A stretch of 64,000 nucleotides of DNA from Ardenticatenales bacterium (GTDB taxonomy: Bacteria > Chloroflexota > Anaerolineae > Promineifilales > Promineifilaceae): the NCBI GenBank assembly GCA_020634575.1, contig JACKBM010000007.1:62001-126000 (forward strand), in the 5' to 3' direction. Made by a program: the position numbers and the translations under genes. This document shows, one piece after another, positions 54,979-62,522 of this stretch (its first letter is position 1; every line of letters starts with the position of its first letter). The notes under the pieces were generated by a model. That model had not been told where the DNA came from. It saw only the letters and a list, made by a program, of their open reading frames with translations, and did not search any database.

Positions 54979-56820
54979 ATGAGTGAGTACGAGGCCAATT
55001 GGCCTGATCCGATCGATGATGAGACAGGGGACGAGGAGCTCTTTCCTATATGGACTCCACCGGCCCATGGCCCAATATCAGTGCCAGCAGAGGCTGCCAA
55101 CCTGCCAGCCTCTTCAGCCTGGACGTTGGCCGATGGTCTGCTCTTCCTGTTGCTATTGTTGGCGACCATCCGCAACCTGGCTGATCTCGGCAACATGCCC
55201 CTCTCCGTCAATGAGGCGACCAATGCGCTGGCCAGCTGGTTGCAATGGCAACCGGCCGGTGCCACTGCCCCACTGCTGCCGCTCAGCCCGGCTTACCTGA
55301 CCTTCACCAGCCCCCTCACCCAGCTTTTTGGCAGCAGCGATGCTATGATGCGCCTGGTGCCAGCTCTCTTTGGCGCGGCCCTGGTCGCGTTGCCCTGGTT
55401 GCTACGCCGTCAGCTGGGTCCCGTCGGCATGCTGGTCAGCAGCGTCCTCATCCTGACGTCGCCGACAATCACCGCCATGGCGCGCACGGCCGATGGCAGT
55501 AGCCTGGCCCTTTTTGCCGCCCTGCTCCTGGCCATCAGCTGGATCCGGCTTTACGCCGACGGTGATCGGCGCTGGCTATTCAGCGCGGCCGCCATGCTGG
55601 GGCTGGGGTTGGCGACGGCGCCGCTCTTTTACGGCCTGCTGCTCACCGGCTATCTGGGCTGGCAGTTGCAGAGCCGCTACGGGCTGGTGGCAGAGTGGGA
55701 CCGGCCGGAACTCAACCGCGCCGACTGGCGTCAGGCCGGCCTGACCGCCCTGGTTGTCTGGATCGCCGCCAGTAGCATGGTGCTCTGGGCTCCCGGCGCC
55801 CTGGCCGCCGCCGTCACGCTGCCCGGCACCTGGCTGAGCCAATTTTTCACTGGCAGTGATATTTTTAACTGGATTTCGCCCATCCTGGCGATGGGCCGTT
55901 ACGAACTCGCCTTGCTGCTCCTGGGGCTGAGCGCCATTGCCTGGGCCACCTGGAGCGGGCACCCGCTGGGCGGTTTCTTCACCTACTGGTTCTCCAGCGC
56001 ACTGGTCCTGATTTTGCTGCAGGGCGCCATCGTCGAAAATCTACTCCTGCTTGTGCTACCCGGCTATTTGCTGGCCGGCATGCTGGCCCAGGCTTTGACC
56101 GAGTTGAAGCTCTCCGTCCGATTATGGCCTTTCATCATCGCCGGCAATGTGCTCCTGTTTGGCAGCTTCATCAACCTGTCGCGCCATCTGCGCCACATCC
56201 TCAGCTATCCAGAGCAGACGGGCTATCAATTCATCGCCCTGTTCTGTTTCTTCTTTTTTATTGTGGTCGGCGCGCTGTTACCGCTGCTGGATGTAGAGTT
56301 GCCGGCTGTTGGCCAATACGCCTTTTTCGCCGTGTTGCCGCTGCTGCTCTTTTACAGCTGGGGCACCGGCTGGTGGCTGGGGCATGAGGCAGCCAACAAC
56401 CCATTGGAACGCTGGGTCGATCTGGGGACCGATGGCGATATTCAGGAAATCGTACCGACGCTTCGGGAGATCGCCCGTCAGGCCCACGGCGACCCGGCCA
56501 ACCTTGACCTTTTTGTCGCCCATGACAGCCCCGTCCTGAGCTGGTACCTGCGCGAATTTGCCAGCATGGAACAGGGCCAGGGCGTGCCCAATGGCGGCCA
56601 GTTTGACGTCATCATTGCCCCAACCGAACTTCAGACCAGCCTGAGCGCCGCCTATATTGGCAGCGACTTTGTGCTCTACCAGCAGCAGGCGACCGTTGCT
56701 GGTGAAGTCGCGGGCGCTGCGTGGCAGGATATCCTGCGCTGGTGGATCTTCCGCCAATCGCGCGAGTTGCCCGTCCAGGAACGCCTCATCCTCTGGGTCC
56801 GCGCTGACCTGGCCCAGTGA
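54979..56820 (+). CDS. GT39-like polytopic membrane protein
   Basis: The 613-residue protein has an acidic disordered N-terminus (residues 1-50), then about a dozen helices. A loop after the first helix (LADLGNMPLSVNEATNALAS) lies where GT39/PMT enzymes carry acidic residues. A long extracytoplasmic domain (about 475-560) precedes a C-terminal segment. No family could be fixed by motif alone; layout and context favour a GT39-like glycosyltransferase. It starts six bases after the DUF2298 stop, so it is co-transcribed. Confidence 0.75.
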   Translation: MSEYEANWPDPIDDETGDEELFPIWTPPAHGPISVPAEAANLPASSAWTLADGLLFLLLLLATIRNLADLGNMPLSVNEATNALASWLQWQPAGATAPLLPLSPAYLTFTSPLTQLFGSSDAMMRLVPALFGAALVALPWLLRRQLGPVGMLVSSVLILTSPTITAMARTADGSSLALFAALLLAISWIRLYADGDRRWLFSAAAMLGLGLATAPLFYGLLLTGYLGWQLQSRYGLVAEWDRPELNRADWRQAGLTALVVWIAASSMVLWAPGALAAAVTLPGTWLSQFFTGSDIFNWISPILAMGRYELALLLLGLSAIAWATWSGHPLGGFFTYWFSSALVLILLQGAIVENLLLLVLPGYLLAGMLAQALTELKLSVRLWPFIIAGNVLLFGSFINLSRHLRHILSYPEQTGYQFIALFCFFFFIVVGALLPLLDVELPAVGQYAFFAVLPLLLFYSWGTGWWLGHEAANNPLERWVDLGTDGDIQEIVPTLREIARQAHGDPANLDLFVAHDSPVLSWYLREFASMEQGQGVPNGGQFDVIIAPTELQTSLSAAYIGSDFVLYQQQATVAGEVAGAAWQDILRWWIFRQSRELPVQERLILWVRADLAQ

Positions 56821-56864
56821 GCCAGCGGTGGGACTGCGGTGTATAAGGGACTAAACGAGACGAT

Positions 56865-57479
56865 ATGAGTCTGGAGCAATCATTCATTTCCTGGGATAAA
56901 GCTGAACTGGCTGTGGCGCCTGAGCAACAGCTTATTGCGCGCTGCCTGGCGGGCGATGAAAAGGCGTATGCGCTCCTGTACGACCAATTCTCCGGCATGA
57001 TCTACCGCCTGACCTACAGCATGTTGCAGCATCAGGAAGACGCCGAAGAGGTTTTGCAGGATACATTTGAGTACGCTTTCCGTCGCCTCCTCATGTATGA
57101 CGCCGAAAAGTCAGCCTTCAAGACCTGGCTCTACCGTATCGCCATCTCCCGCTGCCGCAACAAACGGCGCCGCAAATGGTTACCCACCTTCTCCCTCAGC
57201 CAGCTTGTCCAGGCCGACATCGAAGACAAAACGACGCGTAGCCCGGACGAAGTGGCCCATCTCAACGAGCGGGAGCGCCAGGTCTGGTCAGCTTTGCAAG
57301 AGCTGTCTCCGAAATTGCGTGAAGCGGCCTACCTGCGTTATTACGAGGGTCTTACCTACGGAGAAATCGGCGACATCCTGAACATCCCGGCCAAAACGGC
57401 CGAGTCGCGCATGCGGCTGGCCCACAAGGCATTGCGTGAATCACTGCAGACGATTTTGAGTGAGCAGACAGATGATTGA
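56865..57479 (+). CDS. ECF-type RNA polymerase sigma factor
   Basis: The 204-residue protein has region 2 (YALLYDQFSGMIYRLTYSML, then EDAEEVLQDTFEYAFRRL and FKTWLYRIAISRCRNKRRR) and region 4 (LSPKLREAAYLRYYEGLTYG and EIGDILNIPAKTAESRMRLA). These are the promoter -10 and -35 recognition parts of ECF sigma factors. It is followed by an overlapping gene for a single-span protein in the position of an anti-sigma factor. Placement within the glycosyltransferase cluster suggests it controls these envelope genes. Confidence 0.93.
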   Translation: MSLEQSFISWDKAELAVAPEQQLIARCLAGDEKAYALLYDQFSGMIYRLTYSMLQHQEDAEEVLQDTFEYAFRRLLMYDAEKSAFKTWLYRIAISRCRNKRRRKWLPTFSLSQLVQADIEDKTTRSPDEVAHLNERERQVWSALQELSPKLREAAYLRYYEGLTYGEIGDILNIPAKTAESRMRLAHKALRESLQTILSEQTDD

Positions 57480-58002
57480 ACAACATCCCGATCAACTGAT
57501 CGATTACGTCCTGAAATTGCTGCCGCCGGAACAGGAGCAGCAAATTGAACAGCAAGCGGCGGCTGATCTGACGCTGCGCCGGCAACTAACAGCTGAGCGC
57601 GAGATTGGCCAGCTGGTCCGGGCCACTATCAGCCAGGCCGCTGCTCCGGAACCGGCTCGATTGCGCCAGTTGATGCCGGCGCCGCCAACTCAGGGCATCT
57701 GGCTGACCTGGCAGCGCCCTCTGGCCATGGCCGGCGCCTTTCTGCTGATGCTGCTGGTGGCTTTTGGCTGGCGTGAAGCACGCAGCTATGGGGCTGTGCC
57801 GGGCACAGCCCCCGGCGTCGCCGTAACCGTCACCCAGACCGAGGCGCCCACCCACACCATGACTCACACCATCGAGGCCAATGGTGGTCTGGCGCCCTTG
57901 ATTTTTGGCACGCGGGTCTGGCGCGAACCGGCCGGTAACAACAACCCAATGCCCTTCCCCGCCGCCACCCCCATCGCGGCCCTATCTCTAGGCACACCTT
58001 AA
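57472..58002 (+). CDS. Probable membrane-anchored anti-sigma factor
   Basis: The 176-residue protein overlaps the sigma gene by 8 bases. Its N-terminus (residues about 1-75; HPDQLIDYVLKLLPPEQEQQ and IEQQAAADLTLRRQL) resembles the cytosolic anti-sigma domain, but the HxxxCxxC zinc residues of ZAS proteins are absent. One membrane helix (MAGAFLLMLLVAFGW) follows, then an extracytoplasmic Thr/Pro-rich tail of about 70 residues. Gene order and topology suggest it holds the ECF sigma factor until an envelope signal arrives; this is inference. A GTG at 57460 is an alternative start. Confidence 0.78.
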   Translation: MIEQHPDQLIDYVLKLLPPEQEQQIEQQAAADLTLRRQLTAEREIGQLVRATISQAAAPEPARLRQLMPAPPTQGIWLTWQRPLAMAGAFLLMLLVAFGWREARSYGAVPGTAPGVAVTVTQTEAPTHTMTHTIEANGGLAPLIFGTRVWREPAGNNNPMPFPAATPIAALSLGTP

Positions 58003-58031
58003 CGCTGGCCAATGGCCCCGTGTAAAATTTT

Positions 58032-61000
58032 ATGAGCGATTTGACAACCCTTCCGGAAGAACCAAGAACTGATTTTCTGAGCCGCCCCCTTCTGGCCATG
58101 CTGGCCATTGATTGGGAACGTGCGCTCTACATCCTGTTTGTCCTGACGGCCATCGTGACCCGATTCTGGGCTCTGGGCGCCCGCGTGGTCAGCCATGACG
58201 AATCACTGCACACGCAATATTCTTTTCAGTTCTACAACGGCGACGGTTTCAACCATACGCCCTTAATGCATGGGCCCTTTCTCTTTCACATCACGGCCCT
58301 TTCCTACTGGCTTTTTGGCGATAACGACATGACAGCGCGCATTCCCGTCGCCATCCTGGGTGTAATCCTGGTGGCGATGCCCTATCTGTTCCGCCGCTGG
58401 ATCGGCCGGGTGGGGGCGCTGGTTGCCAGCTTCTTGCTGCTTATTTCTCCCTTTGTCACCTACTACGCCCGCTACATCCGTCATGATACGCCCGCCATCG
58501 TCTGGGCGCTGATCATTTTTGCGGCTATTTGCGGCTATATCTACTTCGAAAGGAAAGATTCTTATCTCTGGTGGTTTGCGGCCGGTCTGGCCCTGATTTA
58601 CGCCACCAAAGAGGTCTCTTACATTTACACGGCCATCTTTGGCTCCTTCCTGCTCATACGCCTGATCTTAAAGATCTGGGAGGATGGCTGGCTGGCCGAA
58701 CGGCTCGGCGAACTGGCCCGGCCGGCTATCTTTGTGGCCCTGGGCGCAGTCCTGCTCCTGGGCGGACTGGTGGGCCAGCGCTCCGCCGCCGAAGCAGAGA
58801 CCGAGGCGGCCGCCACAGCAACCGTCGAAGGCGAAGGCTTTGCTGCGGACCCCAACGCCCTGGCCACGCCGGCCGCCGAGAGTGAACCATCTGATTTCTT
58901 CGCCGCTGTCATGGGCTGGGTCATGGTCCTCGGCGTGGTTGTCGCTGGGCTTGGCGTCTTCATGGCAGCCGCCCACTTCCGGCCGGAACTTGAACGCTAC
59001 CCGTCGTTTGACCTGATTGTGCTGTTTACCGTGTTTGTTGTCCCCCTGTTGTCGCCCGTACTGGCGGTCATGTCCGGCTGGACGACGCGGGATTATAGTG
59101 CCGGCAGCTGTGCCAGCGCTGTGGACGGTGTGGCCACACCTATCACTGGCTTCTGGCAAGTGGTGACCAGCCCAACCTGTTGGGCGAGCGTGTTTAGTTC
59201 GGGGATTATGTATCCGGCCGGTTTTCTGGTCGTCACCTTACTGATCGCCGTCCTCATCGGCCTCTGGTGGGACCAGCGCCGCTTCATCATCGCCGCCGTC
59301 ATCTTCCACAGCATCTTCCTGGTCCTGTACACCTCCGTCTTCACCAATATGGGCGGCTGGTTTACTGGCTCGGTCGACTCCCTGGCCTACTGGATTGAGC
59401 AACAGGAGGTGCAGCGCGGCAACCAACCCTGGTTCTACTATTTCTTCATCGTACCCTTTTATGAATTCCTGCCCCTGGTTTTTGCTCTGGCCGGCATCTG
59501 GCGCTGGTCGCGCAAAAAAGGTGTGGGCTTTGGGGTCGCTTTCCTATTCGGGATGGTGATCGGTGGTTTCCTGCTGTTCAGCTTCACCAACTGGGTCTAC
59601 AACTACAGCCAGCGCGCAACCGGCGTTGAGGACACCATCCTCCCCGGTCTCATTGCCGCCCTTCTCCTGCTCATCGCCGTCATTGCCTGGCGCGTGGCCA
59701 CGGTTCCCCGGCGCAAACGGACGAACCTCTTAGCCCTGTTCATCGGCAAGGACTTTGAGCTGCGTAGCCTGACCGGCTTTGTGCCCTTCGTGACGTATTG
59801 GCTCATTCTGGATTGGGCCCTTTACAGCTATGCCGGTGAAAAAATGCCCTGGCTCAGCACCCATTTTGTCATCCCCATGGCCCTGCTGGCCGGCTGGTAT
59901 CTCAACGACCTCTTCGCTGAAACAAATTGGACCGAGATCTGGAACCGGCAATGGTTGAGCCAACTGGGCCTGGCCATGCTCTTCATCGTGGCCCTTTTCC
60001 TGGCCATTGGCCCGCTGGTGCTGGGTGAAGTGAGCTTGAGTGTCCAGACCAGCGCCAATCTGGCCGGACTGGGCCGCTTCCTGGGCAGCCTGCTGGTCGC
60101 CAGCGGCCTATTCTATCTGCTGACCCGGATGAGCCAGGGGAGCAGCGAAGCAAGCCAGGGCCAGGCGTGGAAGGTCGCCATCTTCACGTTGTTGGCGCTG
60201 TTGACCATCCGCTTCACCTACATGGCCAACTTCCTCAACTACGATTACACCAACGAATTTATGGTGTACGCTCATGGCGCGCCGGCTACCAAAGACACCG
60301 TCATGGCCCAAATCGATGCGCTCTCCATGCGCATGTACGGCGACAAAAGCCTCGCTGTCGCTTATGATGACGATAGCACCTGGCCCATGACCTGGTACCT
60401 GCGCGAATACCCCAACCGGATCTACTTCGGCGCTTCGCCGGGCCGCAACATTCTGGATGCACCGGTCGTGGTCGTCGGCAGCAACAACTGGGGCAAGGTC
60501 GAACCCATCCTGCAGGATGATTACGAAGTCTACACCTACACCTTCCTCTGGTGGCCGATGGAAGAGTATCGCAATATCTCCTGGGGCGCCGTGCTGGGCC
60601 TGGATGAGAATGCCAGTTTGACGCCGCCACCGGAAGATGTCGAGCAGCCGGAGCGCGGACTGGCCAGCGCCAAAGTGCGCCGGGCCGTCTGGGATATCTT
60701 CTTTTACCGGGATTACGAAGCGTATGGCGAGGTATTTGGCGGTAACTACACCCCTGGTCGCTGGCCCCTGCGCCACGACCTGCGCCTCTTCATCCGCCGC
60801 GATGTCCTCGCCCAGCTATGGGATTACGGCATTGGTGCGGCCAGCTATGAGCCTCCGGTCGACCCGTATGCTGAAGGCGCCGTGGCCTTGCAGCCTGTTC
60901 AGATCCTGGGCGGCCTGGCTGGGGCGGGCGTCGGCCAATTTAATGCGCCGCGTAACCTGGCCATCGCCCCCAACGGCGACATCTATGTCGCCGATTCCGG

Positions 61001-61856
61001 CAACCATCGCATCCAGGTCTTTGACCCCAATGGCGTTTATCGCTTCAGCTTTGGTGAACCTGGCTCAGCCGAAGGGCAACTCAACGAACCCTGGTCCATC
61101 GCCGTCGATGACGCCTTTGTCTACGTCGCCGACACCTGGAACCATCGTCTGCAAAAGTTCACCCTGGATGGCGATTTTGTCAGTGTTATTGGTCGCAGCG
61201 GTTCACCTTCGGATGGCGATCCCGGCGACGGACTCTTCTTTGGGCCGCGCCAGATTATCCTGCTCGAGCCAGATCAGTTACTGGTCAGCGACACGGGCAA
61301 CCACCGCATCCAGCGATTCACTCGAGATGGACAGTTTTTGGAGAGCTACGGCAGCTACGGCATCGGCATGGGCGAATTCTACGAACCGGTGGGGATGGCC
61401 GTGAGCGCGAGCGGCACCATCTACCTGGCCGATACCTGGAACCAGCGCGTTCAGGCGTTCCGGAGCGACTTACTGCCTCTCCGGCAATGGGAAGTAGACG
61501 CCTGGCAAAGCGAATCCATCAACAACAAACCGTACCTGGCCGTCGACAATCAGGGCCGCGTCCTGGTCACTGATCCGGAGGCATTCCGCGTCCTGGTCTT
61601 TTCACCGGAAGGGGATTACCTGGGCCGTTTCGGCGAGTTTGGCACGGAATCGGGCCAGTTCAACATACCCAACGGCATCGTCGTCGACAGCGCCGGCAAC
61701 ATCTGGATTGCCGATTCCAGCAACAACCGCATTCTCAAATATGCGCCGCTGGCGCTGGGGGTGAGCGATATCCCCATTGAGGCACCGGCCGGTGACGACC
61801 TGCTGCTCGACTTCGACCCCAACCAGGCCGAAGATCTGCCGGCGGGTGGTGATTAG
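58032..61856 (+). CDS. Agl23-type glycosyltransferase fused to NHL repeats
   Basis: The 1274-residue protein has an N-terminal TIGR03663/Agl23-like membrane domain: FWALGARVVSHDESLHTQYS with the acidic DE pair after the first helix, then HTPLMHGPFLFHITALSYW and YYARYIRHDTPAIVWALII. About twelve helices and a large extracytoplasmic domain follow. From about residue 957 there are NHL repeats (GQFNAPRNLAIAPNGDIYVA, GQLNEPWSIAVDDAFVYVAD, GQFNIPNGIVVDSAGNIWIA) forming a beta-propeller, then a short acidic tail. Agl23-like proteins are linked to lipid-carried glycan transfer; the NHL propeller would face outside and bind polymer or protein. The fusion is unusual. Confidence 0.88.
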   Translation: MSDLTTLPEEPRTDFLSRPLLAMLAIDWERALYILFVLTAIVTRFWALGARVVSHDESLHTQYSFQFYNGDGFNHTPLMHGPFLFHITALSYWLFGDNDMTARIPVAILGVILVAMPYLFRRWIGRVGALVASFLLLISPFVTYYARYIRHDTPAIVWALIIFAAICGYIYFERKDSYLWWFAAGLALIYATKEVSYIYTAIFGSFLLIRLILKIWEDGWLAERLGELARPAIFVALGAVLLLGGLVGQRSAAEAETEAAATATVEGEGFAADPNALATPAAESEPSDFFAAVMGWVMVLGVVVAGLGVFMAAAHFRPELERYPSFDLIVLFTVFVVPLLSPVLAVMSGWTTRDYSAGSCASAVDGVATPITGFWQVVTSPTCWASVFSSGIMYPAGFLVVTLLIAVLIGLWWDQRRFIIAAVIFHSIFLVLYTSVFTNMGGWFTGSVDSLAYWIEQQEVQRGNQPWFYYFFIVPFYEFLPLVFALAGIWRWSRKKGVGFGVAFLFGMVIGGFLLFSFTNWVYNYSQRATGVEDTILPGLIAALLLLIAVIAWRVATVPRRKRTNLLALFIGKDFELRSLTGFVPFVTYWLILDWALYSYAGEKMPWLSTHFVIPMALLAGWYLNDLFAETNWTEIWNRQWLSQLGLAMLFIVALFLAIGPLVLGEVSLSVQTSANLAGLGRFLGSLLVASGLFYLLTRMSQGSSEASQGQAWKVAIFTLLALLTIRFTYMANFLNYDYTNEFMVYAHGAPATKDTVMAQIDALSMRMYGDKSLAVAYDDDSTWPMTWYLREYPNRIYFGASPGRNILDAPVVVVGSNNWGKVEPILQDDYEVYTYTFLWWPMEEYRNISWGAVLGLDENASLTPPPEDVEQPERGLASAKVRRAVWDIFFYRDYEAYGEVFGGNYTPGRWPLRHDLRLFIRRDVLAQLWDYGIGAASYEPPVDPYAEGAVALQPVQILGGLAGAGVGQFNAPRNLAIAPNGDIYVADSGNHRIQVFDPNGVYRFSFGEPGSAEGQLNEPWSIAVDDAFVYVADTWNHRLQKFTLDGDFVSVIGRSGSPSDGDPGDGLFFGPRQIILLEPDQLLVSDTGNHRIQRFTRDGQFLESYGSYGIGMGEFYEPVGMAVSASGTIYLADTWNQRVQAFRSDLLPLRQWEVDAWQSESINNKPYLAVDNQGRVLVTDPEAFRVLVFSPEGDYLGRFGEFGTESGQFNIPNGIVVDSAGNIWIADSSNNRILKYAPLALGVSDIPIEAPAGDDLLLDFDPNQAEDLPAGGD

Positions 61857-61865
61857 CGCCCCGGC

Positions 61866-62300
61866 TCAGGCTGTCAATAAAGCCTCAATTTTGGCCGGCG
61901 TATAACCCAGCAGCCGGCCAAATTCACGGGCAAGTTCAAGATCAACGTGGGGGGACCGGCCGGTTCCCCCATTTTCTTGCTGGCGTGTTTTTAGCGCCTG
62001 ATACTGCGCCCAGACGGCTGCATCGGCGGCCAGAAAAATCACTTCCCGGCCGGCGGTGACGGCTGCGGGGAACAGCGGCGTCACCAGAAAATCCGTCTCC
62101 AGCCAGCAATTTACGCCATGCTCAGTGGCAATGGCCACTGTCGGCGCCCACATCTGGGCCCGTTCGGCCGGTGTGTACGGGTGGCTCAGCGCCAGCGGCT
62201 TCACCCCGGCCGCCACCACCTCCGCAAACGCCGCCGTCACCCCCGCGTAATACGACAATAGATCAAATTCAGGCACCAACGCCCGCCAATCTTCAGCCAT
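61866..62300 (-). CDS. Small soluble protein of unknown function
   Basis: The 144-residue protein begins MAEDWRALVPEFDLLSYYAG after GGAG. It has VKPLALSHPYTPAERAQMWA, ATEHGVNCWLETDFLVTPLF and LAREFGRLLGYTPAKIEALL at the C-terminus. No membrane span, signal peptide or known motif is seen. It is convergent with the Agl23-like gene and separated from it by nine bases. I do not recognise the family. Confidence 0.7.
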   Translation of the reverse strand: MAEDWRALVPEFDLLSYYAGVTAAFAEVVAAGVKPLALSHPYTPAERAQMWAPTVAIATEHGVNCWLETDFLVTPLFPAAVTAGREVIFLAADAAVWAQYQALKTRQQENGGTGRSPHVDLELAREFGRLLGYTPAKIEALLTA

Positions 62301-62334
62301 TGCGACACTCCTTCTAACTCATCGCCCCATTATA

Positions 62335-62450
62335 ACCCGACGGGTTCGGCTAACCTGTCGGGTTACCTGTCGGGGGCTACCTGTCGGGTTCGGCAACCCG
62401 TCGGGTTGGGCAACCTGTCGGGTTGCCACAACCTGTCAGGTCCCCCTAAC
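62335..62450. repeat. Tandem ACC(C/T)GTCGGGTT repeat array
   Basis: Seven or eight units follow each other: AACCTGTCGGGTT, ACCTGTCGGGG, ACCTGTCGGGTT, AACCCGTCGGGTT, AACCTGTCGGGTT, AACCTGTCAGGT. Spacing is 13-21 bases. It lies between two divergent genes and directly upstream of the protease promoter region. Confidence 0.8.
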
Positions 62451-62477
62451 CTATTCGGATTGCGCCGCTACATCGCC

Positions 62478-62483
62478 TATAAT
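62478..62483 (+). promoter_or_regulatory. -10 box (TATAAT) upstream of the second S8 protease
   Basis: A perfect TATAAT lies 40 bases before the ATG at 62523. The -35 position (about 62454-62460) has only weak similarity to TTGACA. Confidence 0.4.
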
Positions 62484-62522
62484 GTGGGCGGACCAATGGC
62501 GGCGTTGGTTCGGGGAGTGCTC

